Shown: one piece after another, positions 52,231 to 60,464 of the stretch
Layout of the letters: each line of letters starts with the position of its first letter
Position numbering within the stretch: the first letter of the stretch is position 1
Assembly (NCBI GenBank): GCA_046350555.1
Contig: JAXMAF010000016.1
Location: forward strand, 1-64,000
DNA: 64,000 nucleotides
From: JAXMAF01 sp046350555
GTDB lineage: Bacteria > Planctomycetota > Phycisphaerae > Phycisphaerales > SM1A02
Reading direction: 5' to 3'
Made by a program: the position numbers and the translations under genes
The notes under the pieces: generated by a model
Database searches by the model: none
What the model saw: only the letters and a program-made list of their open reading frames with translations
What the model was told of the DNA's origin: nothing

Positions 52231-53238
52231 ATGCGCGTGCTCGTTACCGGCGCAGCCGGATTCATCGGCGCTGCGACCTCGCACCGCCTGCTCGATCGCG
52301 GCGACGAGGTCGTCGGGTTCGACAACCTCAATGCCTACTACGACCCCGCTCTCAAGCAGGCGCGGCTGGATCGATTGGCGGCGAAGGCGGGATTCCGCTT
52401 CGTGCGGGCCGATCTCGCGGATCGCCGCGCGGTCGAGTCGCTCTTCGCCGAGGCGGGCTTCGAGAAGGTCGTGCACCTTGCGGCGCAGGCGGGCGTGCGG
52501 CACTCCTTCAAGGATCCGCACACCTACATCGACAGCAACGTGACGGGCACGCTCCACGTGCTCGAAGGATGCCGCCATCATCGGGTCCGGCATCTGGTCT
52601 ACGCGTCGACGAGCTCGGTGTATGGCGGCAACACCCGCATGCCCTTCAGCGTGCACGATGGCGTCGATCATCCGCTCTCGCTCTACGCCGCGACCAAGCG
52701 GGCCAACGAGCTCATGGCGCACACCTACAGCCACCTCTTCGGCCTGCCCACGACGGGGCTTCGCTTCTTCACCGTCTACGGTCCGTGGGGGCGGCCCGAC
52801 ATGGCGCTCTTCGTCTTCGCGCGGAACATCCTCGAAGGGCGGCCGATCGAACTCTTCAACCACGGCAGGCACCGGCGCGACTTCACGTACGTGGACGACA
52901 TCGTCGAGGGCATCGTCCGCGCGCTCGATCGCGACGCGACGCCCGCGCCGTCGTTCGATCCCGCGAATCCGGATCCGGCCACGAGCAGTGCGCCCTTTCG
53001 GCTCTACAACATCGGTCACGGCGGCCCCGTCGAGCTCGCGCGCTATGTCGAACTGCTCGAGGAATGCCTTGGAAGGAAGGCCGAGAAGGTGCTCCTGCCG
53101 CTCCAGCCGGGCGACGTGCCCGACACGATGGCCGACATCGACGATCTCGCCCGCGACCTCGGCTACCGGCCGCAGGTGCCGGTCGAAGTCGGCGTCCGCC
53201 GCTTCGTGGAATGGTTCCGCGAGTACTACCGCGCCTGA
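52231..53238 (+). CDS. NAD-dependent epimerase, UDP-glucuronate 4-epimerase-like
   Basis: 335 residues, extended SDR fold. NAD-binding VLVTGAAGFIGAATSHRLLD (4-23), FDNLNAYYDPALKQARLDRL (this NAYYDxxLKxxR stretch is characteristic of UDP-glucuronate 4-epimerases), VVHLAAQAGVRHSFKDP, ASTSSVYGGN with catalytic Ser, YAATKRANELMAHTYSHLFG with catalytic Tyr and Lys, then TGLRFFTVYGPWGRPDMALF. It should interconvert UDP-glucuronate and UDP-galacturonate for the surface glycan. Intact and complete. GT4 gene follows after 15 bp. Confidence 0.93.
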   Translation: MRVLVTGAAGFIGAATSHRLLDRGDEVVGFDNLNAYYDPALKQARLDRLAAKAGFRFVRADLADRRAVESLFAEAGFEKVVHLAAQAGVRHSFKDPHTYIDSNVTGTLHVLEGCRHHRVRHLVYASTSSVYGGNTRMPFSVHDGVDHPLSLYAATKRANELMAHTYSHLFGLPTTGLRFFTVYGPWGRPDMALFVFARNILEGRPIELFNHGRHRRDFTYVDDIVEGIVRALDRDATPAPSFDPANPDPATSSAPFRLYNIGHGGPVELARYVELLEECLGRKAEKVLLPLQPGDVPDTMADIDDLARDLGYRPQVPVEVGVRRFVEWFREYYRA

Positions 53239-53253
53239 AGGAGGCGGTGCAGG

Positions 53254-54483
53254 GTGAAGCGGCGCCGCATCGTCCACGTCATCAACTGCCTCTCCGTCGG
53301 CGGCGCCGAGCGCATGCTGGTGCGCCTCGTCGCCGCGACCGATGGCACGCGGTTCGAGACGCACGTCGTCACGCTGCTGGACATGCCCGATCGGGCGACG
53401 CTGCGCCCCGAGCTGCTGGCGCTCGGCACCTCGGTGCGCACGTGCGGCTCGATGCCCGCCGCCCCGGACCGCGGGCCGTGATCCGGCTGCGACACCTCCT
53501 ACGCGGCTCCATCCGGACGTGATCCAGTCGTGGCTCTGCCACGCCAACGCCGCCGCGGCGTTGGTCCGGCCGGCGCTCGGCTTCGGCCCGCGGCTCGTGT
53601 GGAACATCCGGCAGAGCGTCGCGGACCTCGCCTCGGAGCCGCGCGGCATCCGCACCGCGATCCGGCTGAACGCCCAGCTCTCGCTGTCCGCCGACGCGAT
53701 CGTGAACAACTCGGCCCGCGGCGCGCGAGGATCATCGTCGGCTCGGCTTTCGGCCGCGGCGGCAGGAGATCGTGCCCAACGGCCTCGACGTTGCAGGGAT
53801 CGCCACGGCGCTTGAAGCGATCCTCGGCGATCGCCTCGGGCTCGAGCCGCACGCGCGCTCGTGGTCGGCTCGGCCGGCCTTCCGCGATGAAGGATCACCT
53901 GGGCCTGCTCGAGTCGTTCGCACCGATTGCGCGGCGGCGCGGCGAGGACGCGGTGCTCGTGCTGGTCGGGCGCGGCGTGGACGACGACAACGCGATCCTG
54001 CCGCCGAGGCGATCGAGGTGCGCAGCCTCCCGGCCGCGTGCGATTGCTTGGCGAGCGACTCGACCTGCCGCGCTCTACGCCGCGATGGACTGCTTCGTCT
54101 CGAAGCCGGCGCGCGGCGAGGGGTTCCCCAACGTGGTCGCCGAGGCGATGGCCGCCGGCGTGCCGGTGGTGACACGGACGTGGGAGACACGGCCGAAGGC
54201 TCGTTGGCGATGCGGGCGCCCATCGCGCGCAATCGGATCGCTCACGCCCGTCGGCCATCGACGGCGTCCTCGCGCTTACCGGCCGATCGCCAGGCGGCCG
54301 ACTACCGGAACGGGCGCCGCGCGGATCGTCGAGGACTACGGCATCTCGACCGTGGCGCGACGTCTACGAGGCGATCTGGACTCGTTCGTGGCGGATTCGC
54401 GCGCCCCGCGGCACGAACCAACCGTGCTCGGCCCGCGGCCGCCGCGGCGGAAGTCGATCGGGCTGCACGTTTCAGGCCCGTGA
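53254..54483 (+). pseudogene. Family 4 glycosyltransferase, multiply frameshifted
   Basis: Begins with a GTG at 53254: RRRIVHVINCLSVGGAERML and FETHVVTLLDMPDRATLRPE are clean for about 65 residues. From about 53450 fragments follow in changing frames: DVIQSWLCHANAAAALVRPA, LVWNIRQSVADLASEPRGIR, VPNGLDVAGIATALEAILGD, AMKDHLGLLESFAPIARRRG, DAVLVLVGRGVDDDN, DCFVSKPARGEGFPNVVAEA, AMAAGVPVVTR. The pieces occur in the right order for a GT4 enzyme (GT-B fold, donor site E-G-F-P-N). I count at least six frame changes in 1.2 kb, nearly all without loss of conserved residues. Likely unpolished sequence; a true pseudogene would also show substitutions. Confidence 0.7.
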
Positions 54484-54497
54484 CCGATGGCGACGGC

Positions 54498-55660
54498 ATG
54501 CGACGATCCACCCCATGCGCCCTCGCCGAGGTCTCCGGGAAGAGCGCCGATCACGTCCTCGCTGCCGCGGCCAGTTCGTGGTCGCCGCACGCCCGCGCGA
54601 GCTGCTGGACACGGGTGCATGCGATCACCGGCCGCGGCGCGGGATCCGCGCGCGCGACCAGCTCCGCAACCCGGTCGCGCTTCCTGGAATTCCCCTCGAC
54701 GGCGGCGGAACCAACCCGTGGCGCGACCTGCGCGCCCGGCGCGCGTGCGCGACGCCGCCATGCAGCTCGATGCGCCCGACGCCGCCTTCTGCTACAACCC
54801 GAAGTTCGTCGCGTATGGGCCGCCCGCCGCCCACGCGCCCCGCGGGCGTACCGCCGTCGCCGCGATGGTCACCGGGCTTGGCTATGCCTTCACCGAGCCG
54901 GTCGGTGCCCGCGCCCGGAACGAACGCCGCGCGGCACGGTCGCCTCAACCGGGTGGTGCGCAGCTTTCGTCGTCCGCCGCCTCTATCGCCGCGCCCGTGC
55001 GCCGCTGCGGCGATCGTCTTCTTCCAGAATCGCGACGACCTGGCCGAGTTCCGCAGCAGGCGCATCGTCGATGGCGCGGCCTGGACGTGCCTCGATGCCG
55101 GGATCCGGCGTCGATCTGGACCACTTCGCGCTTCGGCCGTCCCCGGCGGCGTCCATTTCCTGATCTCGCGGCTGCTGCGCGACAAGGCGTCGTCGAGTAC
55201 GCCCCAGGCGTGCCTTGCAGGTAGCGCACGCATCCGCAGGCGATCTTCCTCCTCGGCGGATCCGACAACAACCCGACCGCCGTGCCGGAGGCGCGCTCGC
55301 CGCGTGGCGCCGCGCGGGCATGCCGACACTGATCGACCCGGTCGACGACGGCGCCGCGCGCTGCACGATCTTCGTGCCGTCCTACCGCGAGGAACGTCGA
55401 AGGTGATGCTCGAAGCCATGGCGACCGGACGCGCGATCGTCACGACCGACGCCATCGGCTGCCGCGAGCCGATCGAGCCGGAAGCGAACGGGCTGCTCGT
55501 CCCGGTCGCGAGCGTCGAGCCGCTCGCCGCGGCGATCGCGCCTTGCCGACGATCGAGCCCTCGTGGTCCGCATAGACGCCCCGCGAGCCGACGGATCGCC
55601 GAGGCCCGCTTCGACGCCCGCGGTGTCGACGCGACGATCCTCGCGGCGCTGGGCCTGTAG
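54498..55660 (+). pseudogene. GT4 glycosyltransferase of the PglA-like type, multiply frameshifted
   Basis: Fragments in order but in different frames: VHAITGRG; RFLEFP and LDGGGTNPWRDLRAR; DAAMQLDAPDAAFCYNPKFV; AVAAMVTGLGYAFTEPVG; AAIVFFQNRDDLAEFRSRRI; GGVHFLISRLLRDKGVV; and a clean last ~85 residues (SKVMLEAMATGRAIVTTDAI; GCREPIEPEANGLLVPVASV) ending at 55660. TGLGYAF and the NPWRDL segment are typical of GT4 enzymes that add N-acetylhexosamine to undecaprenyl-linked sugars. The start at 54498 is a guess. Same indel-dense stretch as its neighbours. Confidence 0.65.
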
Positions 55661-55673
55661 TGCCTTGGAATTG

Positions 55674-57615
55674 CTACCGCGCCCGACACCACGCCTTCCA
55701 GAGCGATCGCGCCGCGGACTCGAAGCGCGCGATCAGCCTCGTCGCGCGGCGAGGCCGCCACGCTGCGCAGCGTCGCGTGGTCGCGCGGCCTCGTGGTCGA
55801 GCCTTGGGGCGGTCGCACGGACGACGTGTCGATCGTCGCGGGCGACGAGATCCTCGCGGCCAAGCGCGCCAAGCAGCGACGCGCCGACGCGCGCGTGGTG
55901 GCCGGCGCCCTCGAGCGCGACGACCGGCGTGCCCATCCAGAGCGCCTCGAGCGTGGTCGTCGTGCCGTTGTAGGGGAAGGTGTCGAGGGCGATGTCCACG
56001 CCTCCGTAGAGCAGGTGCTCCTGGCTCGGGGCGTACGAGAGCAGTTCGACGCGCGACGCGTCGACGCCGCGGGCGGCGAGCCGTGCCAGCGTCTCGCGCC
56101 GCGCCCGCTCGTGCTTCAGCGCGAAGGACTTGATCCGAAGACGGGAGGTCGGGAGCGCCGCAAGCCACGCGCGCCATCGTCGAGCACCGGATCGCCGATC
56201 TTCGAGAGATCGTTGAAGCAGCCGAAGACGAGCGGACGACTGGCCCGCGGTTCGCCGGCGGAAGCAGCACGTCGACGCGCGCCCACGCCAGCAGACGAAG
56301 ACAGGATCGATCCGGACGAGCTTCTCGACGCACATCGCCTCCGTGCCGGGTGGATCGGTGCGGGCGTCCACGAACCGCGGCGTCGCGGGCCCGGTCGTCG
56401 CGGGATAGCCGAGCCACGTCACTGGACCGGCGCGGCCGCGCGCGAACGCCTCGTGGCGGTTGCCCTGCGTGAGGCCCGCGACATCGATGGTCACGTCGAT
56501 GCGATCCCTTCGCAGGCGATCGACGAAGCTCCGCGTCGTGGAGCGTGGCGACCTCGTGAAGGAGCGCGGCGGCACGAGAAGCAGCCGGTGAACGCGTCGT
56601 GCATCGGCGCGTCGAGTAGAGCATCGGCTGCACGCGATCCCGATCGAGCGCCTCGACGAGCGGGAGCAGGAACGAGGCGACGAGGTGATCCCGCATGTCC
56701 GGCGAGACGAACGCGATGCGCAGGACGCCGATCCCGGCCCCTCGGATTGCGGAACCGCCGGCGCCGAGACCGGCGCGGCGCGCTCGTCGCCGGCTGCCCG
56801 CACGCGCGGTCTTCGCCTTGCGATCTGCGCCGGCGTCGACGCCGCCGAGTAGAGCGAGAGGGCCTCGAGCTGCGCTGGAGCCGGGTCGTCGCCCATGCGC
56901 GCGGGACGACCGCAGCAGCGCGATCGCCTCGTCAGGGCGGCCCGTCTCCGTGCGGCAGCACGGCGAGGATCAGGATCGGCTTTGCCGGGCGGTCGGGCCG
57001 CAGGGCCGCGGCGGCAGCGACAGCGTTCCGATTCGTCAGCGCCGAGCAGCTTGTGCGCTTGGCCGGATCGACCCACGCGGTCGCGTTCCCCGGCTCGCGC
57101 GCCGTGGCGCGCTCGAGGCGCGTCCGCGCCTCCGCGGCGCGCCCGAGCTGGAGAAGCGCCCATCCGGCCATGACGTCGAGCGCCGCCGGCGCGGCAAGGC
57201 GTTCGCCGGGCGTGGCAAGGCGTTCGCCGCCGGCTCGCAAGACCGGCGTCGCATCGACGGCGCGATGGGCCGCGTCAGCGGTCGTGTCACTGGTCGGGCC
57301 AGTGGTCGCGGCAGTGGCCGCCCCGATCGTCGTGTCGGTCGTCGCCCCGGCCGGCGCCTCGTGCGCGGCACCGATCGCCTCGATCCGCGCCACATGCTGG
57401 AGCACGCCGGCCCAGTCGCCGAGCCGTTCGGCCACCGCGGCGCGAAGGTGGTGCAGTTCGAGATCGTCGGGGAATTGCCGGAGGGCGTCGTCGGCGAGAC
57501 GGGCCGAGCCCCGGAAATCGCCGCGCGCCCCGAGGGCGCGCGCCGCCTGAAGCAGATCCCGGTACGACTGCGGCATGATCGGTGCCCGCGGCCTCGTGAG
57601 CGCCATGTCCGACAC
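55674..57615 (-). pseudogene. TPR / GT41 (OGT, SPINDLY-like) protein, multiply frameshifted
   Basis: Starts at 57615 (GTG) or the internal ATG at 57576. The first ~175 residues are clean and TPR-like (YRDLLQAARALGARGDFRGS; LELHHLRAAVAERLGDWAGV; WALLQLGRAAEARTRLERAT). From about 57060 to 55674 the GT41 catalytic region is scattered over frames: MRDHLVASFLLPLVEALDRD, LTQGNRHEAFARGRAGPVTW, LGYPATTGPATPRFVDARTD, FALKHERARRETLARLAARG, SYAPSQEHLLYGGVDIALDT, FPYNGTTTTLEALWMGTPVV, and the end ARFESAARSLWKAWCRAR. GT41 enzymes add GlcNAc or fucose to protein Ser/Thr; bacterial forms modify proteins such as flagellins or adhesins. At least five frame changes. Confidence 0.75.
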
Positions 57616-57624
57616 CGCGCGTCG

Positions 57625-58683
57625 CTACGTTCCCTCGATCGCCGCAAGACACGCCTTCGCGTCCACGTTGGCCGGGTACTGCTTGAGCAGCGCGTGGAGC
57701 TTGTTGGCCTCGTCGTCGTGCCCGGCGGATCGCAGCACCTTCATGATGTAGAGCGCCGCGTCGCCGGCGCGGTCGGAGGAGGGAAACTCCTTCAGGATGC
57801 GCAGCCAGTCGGCGTACGCCTGGTCGGCGCCGCGGACCGAGAGGTCGGCGTGTTCGAGCTGGCCCAGGAGGATCAGGGCGTCGTCGACGGATCCGGAGGT
57901 GTTTCCCGGATCGACCTGCACCAACTGCTCCAGGAGCGCCGTGCCGGCCGCGATGTCTCCCTTCATCAGCTTGGTCTTGGCCAGGGCAAGCAAGCGCGCC
58001 GGCGTGATACGCGTCCCAGTTGATTCTCGCGCCCCACCCAACCCACTTCCGCCGTCAGATGCCGCTGCGGGCAAGGGTTCCAACGCATGGAGGTCTATTG
58101 GAATCCGCGAGAGCTCGCCGCTCGCGGTCGCCTGCGAGGGATCGGCGATCTCCTCGGGCGTGAACTGAAGGATGCTCATGCTGTGCAGGAATCCCGGCGC
58201 CGGAAGCGCGCCGCTGTAGCGGTAGTAGACGCTCGTGCCGTCGTGCCCGACCGCGACGTAGCTCGGCGTCGCGCCCGTTCGAAACTGCCGAAGGAGCCGC
58301 GGGCCATCACCCTTCTCCTGGTTGACGCGCACCCAGACGACGCTCTCCGCCAGCGCCTTCGCTTCCGGAAGCACATAGACCTGCGACTCCATCCTCGCGC
58401 AGAACGGGCAGCCGGGCCGCATGAACTCGACCAGCAGCGGCTTGTTCTCGCGCTTCGCCCGGGCCAACCCGGCGGCGAAGTCGTCCTCGAAGGCGATGGC
58501 GGACGGCGCTGCCCGGGGGCGCGCCGCGCCCGGCGGCATCGCGCCGTGGGTCGTCACGTTCGGCGCCACGGGCGGCAGCCGCAGCGGCGCACCCATCTGC
58601 GCCGACGCGATCGAGCGCGACGAAAGGCCGCTGGACAACAGGCCGCACAGCACGACGCACAAGACGGGCCGGTGCTTGCTCAT
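57625..58683 (-). CDS. Thioredoxin-fold protein with C-terminal TPR-like helices
   Basis: 352 residues from the ATG at 58683. Signal peptide (VLCVVLCGLLSSGLSSRSIA), then a thioredoxin-like domain (about 60-170): DDFAAGLARAKRENKPLLVE, active-site-like FMRPGCPFCARM (C-P-F-C), YVLPEAKALAESVVWVRVNQ, GATPSYVAVGHDG. The C-terminal ~110 residues are helical repeats (LAKTKLMKGDIAAGTALLEQ; YADWLRILKEFPSSDRAGDA). Between the two lies about 35 residues (PIDLHALEPLPAAASDGG...) that are the in-frame translation of a dispersed palindromic element at 58005-58110. Probably a periplasmic thiol reductase or disulfide-related protein. TACGAT stands seven bases before the ATG. Confidence 0.85.
   Translation of the reverse strand: MSKHRPVLCVVLCGLLSSGLSSRSIASAQMGAPLRLPPVAPNVTTHGAMPPGAARPRAAPSAIAFEDDFAAGLARAKRENKPLLVEFMRPGCPFCARMESQVYVLPEAKALAESVVWVRVNQEKGDGPRLLRQFRTGATPSYVAVGHDGTSVYYRYSGALPAPGFLHSMSILQFTPEEIADPSQATASGELSRIPIDLHALEPLPAAASDGGSGLGGARESTGTRITPARLLALAKTKLMKGDIAAGTALLEQLVQVDPGNTSGSVDDALILLGQLEHADLSVRGADQAYADWLRILKEFPSSDRAGDAALYIMKVLRSAGHDDEANKLHALLKQYPANVDAKACLAAIEGT
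58005..58110 (-). repeat. Dispersed palindromic element translated inside a gene
   Basis: 106 bp, inverse orientation: TGATACGCGTCCCAGTTGAT ... CGCATGGAGGTCTATTGGAA. It is completely inside the thioredoxin-fold gene and read through without stop, adding about 35 residues between the thioredoxin and TPR-like parts. Translating the copy at 463 in the same frame gives nearly the same peptide (PLPKVASHGEVGLGGAREST against PLPAAASDGGSGLGGAREST). Confidence 0.85.
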
Positions 58684-58690
58684 GGCGACG

Positions 58691-58696
58691 ATCGTA
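58691..58696 (-). promoter_or_regulatory. -10-like TACGAT seven bases before the thioredoxin-fold gene
   Basis: TACGAT on the minus strand, seven bases from the ATG at 58683. Its first two bases belong to the edge of the adjacent palindromic element (58695-58800), so the element may provide part of the promoter. Confidence 0.3.
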
Positions 58697-58800
58697 CACG
58701 CGTCCCAGTTGACTCTGGCGCCGCACCCAACCCAATTCCTCCGTGAGACGTCGCTGTGAGCAAGAGGGGTCGAACGAATGGAGGTCAACTGGAGTCCGTC
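58695..58800 (-). repeat. Dispersed palindromic element, intergenic copy
   Basis: 106 bp, inverse orientation: TACACGCGTCCCAGTTGACT at the left, GGAGGTCAACTGGAGTCCGT at the right, TCGTTCGACCCC (on the minus strand) inside. Lies between the thioredoxin-fold gene and the cupin gene, 585 bp from the copy within the former. Confidence 0.85.
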
Positions 58801-58833
58801 GCAGCTTCGCGGACGTCGATCGACCGCCGCGCG

Positions 58834-59322
58834 TCACGATGGACCGAGCTTCTCCAGGATCGTGATGCCGAACTGCGGACAGGTGCGGATCACGAGATCG
58901 ATGTGTTCCGGCGTCGGCGGGATGGCGGCCGCCGTCGGACCGGCGAGCGGCGTTCCGACCGCTTCGACGAGGCGCTCGAAGCCCGCGGGCGTGCACCAGA
59001 AGAGCATCCGCGCGTCGCGGTCGGTCTCGTTGCGGAAGACGTGAGGCACGCCGCGCGGCATGTGCAGGAAGGCGCCCGGCCCGGCCCGCACGGCGCCCGC
59101 GGCGGTCGCGAACGTGATCTCCCCGTCGAGCACGTAGAACGACTCGTCCTCGCGGGAGTGCACATGCGGTGGCGGGCCTCCTCCCGGCGAGACGCGCGCC
59201 TCGACGACACAGAGCGCCCCGCCGGTCTGCGCGCCGCTGGCTCGGATGACATAGACGTCGCCGACGAGCCCGAACGTCGGACCGGCGCTCGGCATCGAAC
59301 GAAACGACTCGGGAACGGCCAT
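58834..59322 (-). CDS. Cupin-2 domain protein
   Basis: 162 residues forming a single beta-barrel cupin. Motif 1 GGPPPHVHSREDESFYVLDG (about 48-67) has the two His and Glu metal ligands, motif 2 is PGAFLHMPRGVPHVFRNE (about 84-101) with the third His. This arrangement matches small quercetinase-like or sugar-binding cupins. Substrate unknown; usually cytoplasmic and metal-dependent. TATCAT lies six bases before the ATG. Divergent from the MOSC gene, 68 bp apart. Confidence 0.88.
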   Translation of the reverse strand: MAVPESFRSMPSAGPTFGLVGDVYVIRASGAQTGGALCVVEARVSPGGGPPPHVHSREDESFYVLDGEITFATAAGAVRAGPGAFLHMPRGVPHVFRNETDRDARMLFWCTPAGFERLVEAVGTPLAGPTAAAIPPTPEHIDLVIRTCPQFGITILEKLGPS

Positions 59323-59328
59323 GAAGGG

Positions 59329-59334
59329 ATGATA
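59329..59334 (-). promoter_or_regulatory. -10-like TATCAT six bases before the cupin gene
   Basis: TATCAT on the minus strand, six bases from the ATG at 59322, no -35 evident. Same arrangement as before rarA and the Lon-domain gene. Confidence 0.35.
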
Positions 59335-59390
59335 CTGGATGACACTGTCGCGACACGTCAGCGCGCGCCGCGAGACCGACGAGACACACC

Positions 59391-60443
59391 ATGACCGCGA
59401 AGATCACCCTGACGACCGACGCGATGGGACGAGTGGCTGGAATCTGGCGATATCCCGTGAAGTCGATGCTCGGCGAGGCGCTCGAGGCGACCGACGTCAC
59501 GCCGAACGGCCTGCTCGGCGATCGCGCGTTCGCGCTGATCGATGTCGAGACGGGCAAGGTGGTGAGCGCGAAGAACCCGCGGCGCTGGCCCAACGTCTTC
59601 GAGTTCCGGTCCGAGTTCGACACGGCGTCGCCTTCGATGAAGCCGGTCGCGGCCGCGCGCATCCGGCTGCCCGGCGGCGAGTGGCTTTCGACCGCCGATG
59701 CCGACGCCGAGCCGCGCCTCTCCGCGGCGCTCGGCCGTCCCGTCCGGCTTGGGCGCGCCGCGGCCGCGGCCGAGACGGCCGAGGGATATTGGCCCGATCA
59801 CGAGTGGCTCGCGCATCGCGACGAGGTCTTCGACTTCCGGCTTCCGCCGGGCACCTACTTCGATGGCGCCTCGATCCATCTGATCACAACGGCCACGTTG
59901 GCGGCGCTCAGCGCCGCAGCGCCGACGAGCCGCTTTGCGCCGGCGAGATTCAGGCCCAATTTCGTGATTGAGTTGGATGAGCCGCGTGCCGGTGCATCGA
60001 GCGGTGGGCCGGGCGGAGCGTCCGAGAGAGAACCCGCCGAGGCGCCAAGAGAAGCGCTCGGAGAAGCGTTTGGTGGGGCAGTTGGTGGAGCACTTGGTGG
60101 GGCAGTTGGTGGAGCACTGGGTGGAGCATTTGGTGGGGCGCCCGGCGGGGCGCCTGACGCGGCACGGAACGCGGCATCCCCCCGCCCCCGCGCCGCAGCA
60201 TCGGACCCATTCGTGGAAAACGGCTGGATCGGCCGCACGCTCGCCCTCGGCGACGTGCGCCTGCGCATCGACGGTCCATGCCCGCGCTGCGTGATGACGA
60301 CGCTCGCGCAGGGATCGCTTCCGAAGGATCCGACGGTCCTTCGCACGATCGTCGGCGCGAACAAGGGACACGTCGGCGTCTACGCGACCGTGGTGCGCGG
60401 CGGGCGTGTTCGGCGCGGGGATCTCGTCCGCGCGGAACGTTGA
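59391..60443 (+). CDS. MOSC domain protein with Gly-rich insertion
   Basis: 350 residues. N-terminal MOSC beta-barrel part (AGIWRYPVKSMLGEALEATD; PNGLLGDRAFALIDVETGKV; AKNPRRWPNVFEF), then the MOSC core split by an insert: FDGASIHLITTATLAALSAA and RFRPNFVIELDEP before it, WIGRTLALGDVRLRIDGPCP and RCVMTTLAQGSLPKDPTVLR after it. The C-P-R-C-x-M-T-T stretch includes the cysteine region typical of molybdenum-cofactor sulfurase C-terminal/mARC-type proteins, which handle persulfide or N-hydroxylated compounds. The insert (about residues 204-275) contains seven GGAx tetrapeptides coded by a 12-base tandem repeat, so it is variable. Convergent with the TIR gene, 21 bp away. Confidence 0.88.
   Translation: MTAKITLTTDAMGRVAGIWRYPVKSMLGEALEATDVTPNGLLGDRAFALIDVETGKVVSAKNPRRWPNVFEFRSEFDTASPSMKPVAAARIRLPGGEWLSTADADAEPRLSAALGRPVRLGRAAAAAETAEGYWPDHEWLAHRDEVFDFRLPPGTYFDGASIHLITTATLAALSAAAPTSRFAPARFRPNFVIELDEPRAGASSGGPGGASEREPAEAPREALGEAFGGAVGGALGGAVGGALGGAFGGAPGGAPDAARNAASPRPRAAASDPFVENGWIGRTLALGDVRLRIDGPCPRCVMTTLAQGSLPKDPTVLRTIVGANKGHVGVYATVVRGGRVRRGDLVRAER
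60072..60155. repeat. 12-base tandem repeat inside the MOSC gene
   Basis: Seven units of GGTGGGGCAGTT / GGTGGAGCACTT type, in frame, encoding GGAV, GGAL, GGAV, GGAL, GGAF, GGAP, GGAP. Every copy-number change keeps the reading frame. Confidence 0.9.
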
Positions 60444-60464
60444 ACGCCGCGATGGCGCCGTGCG

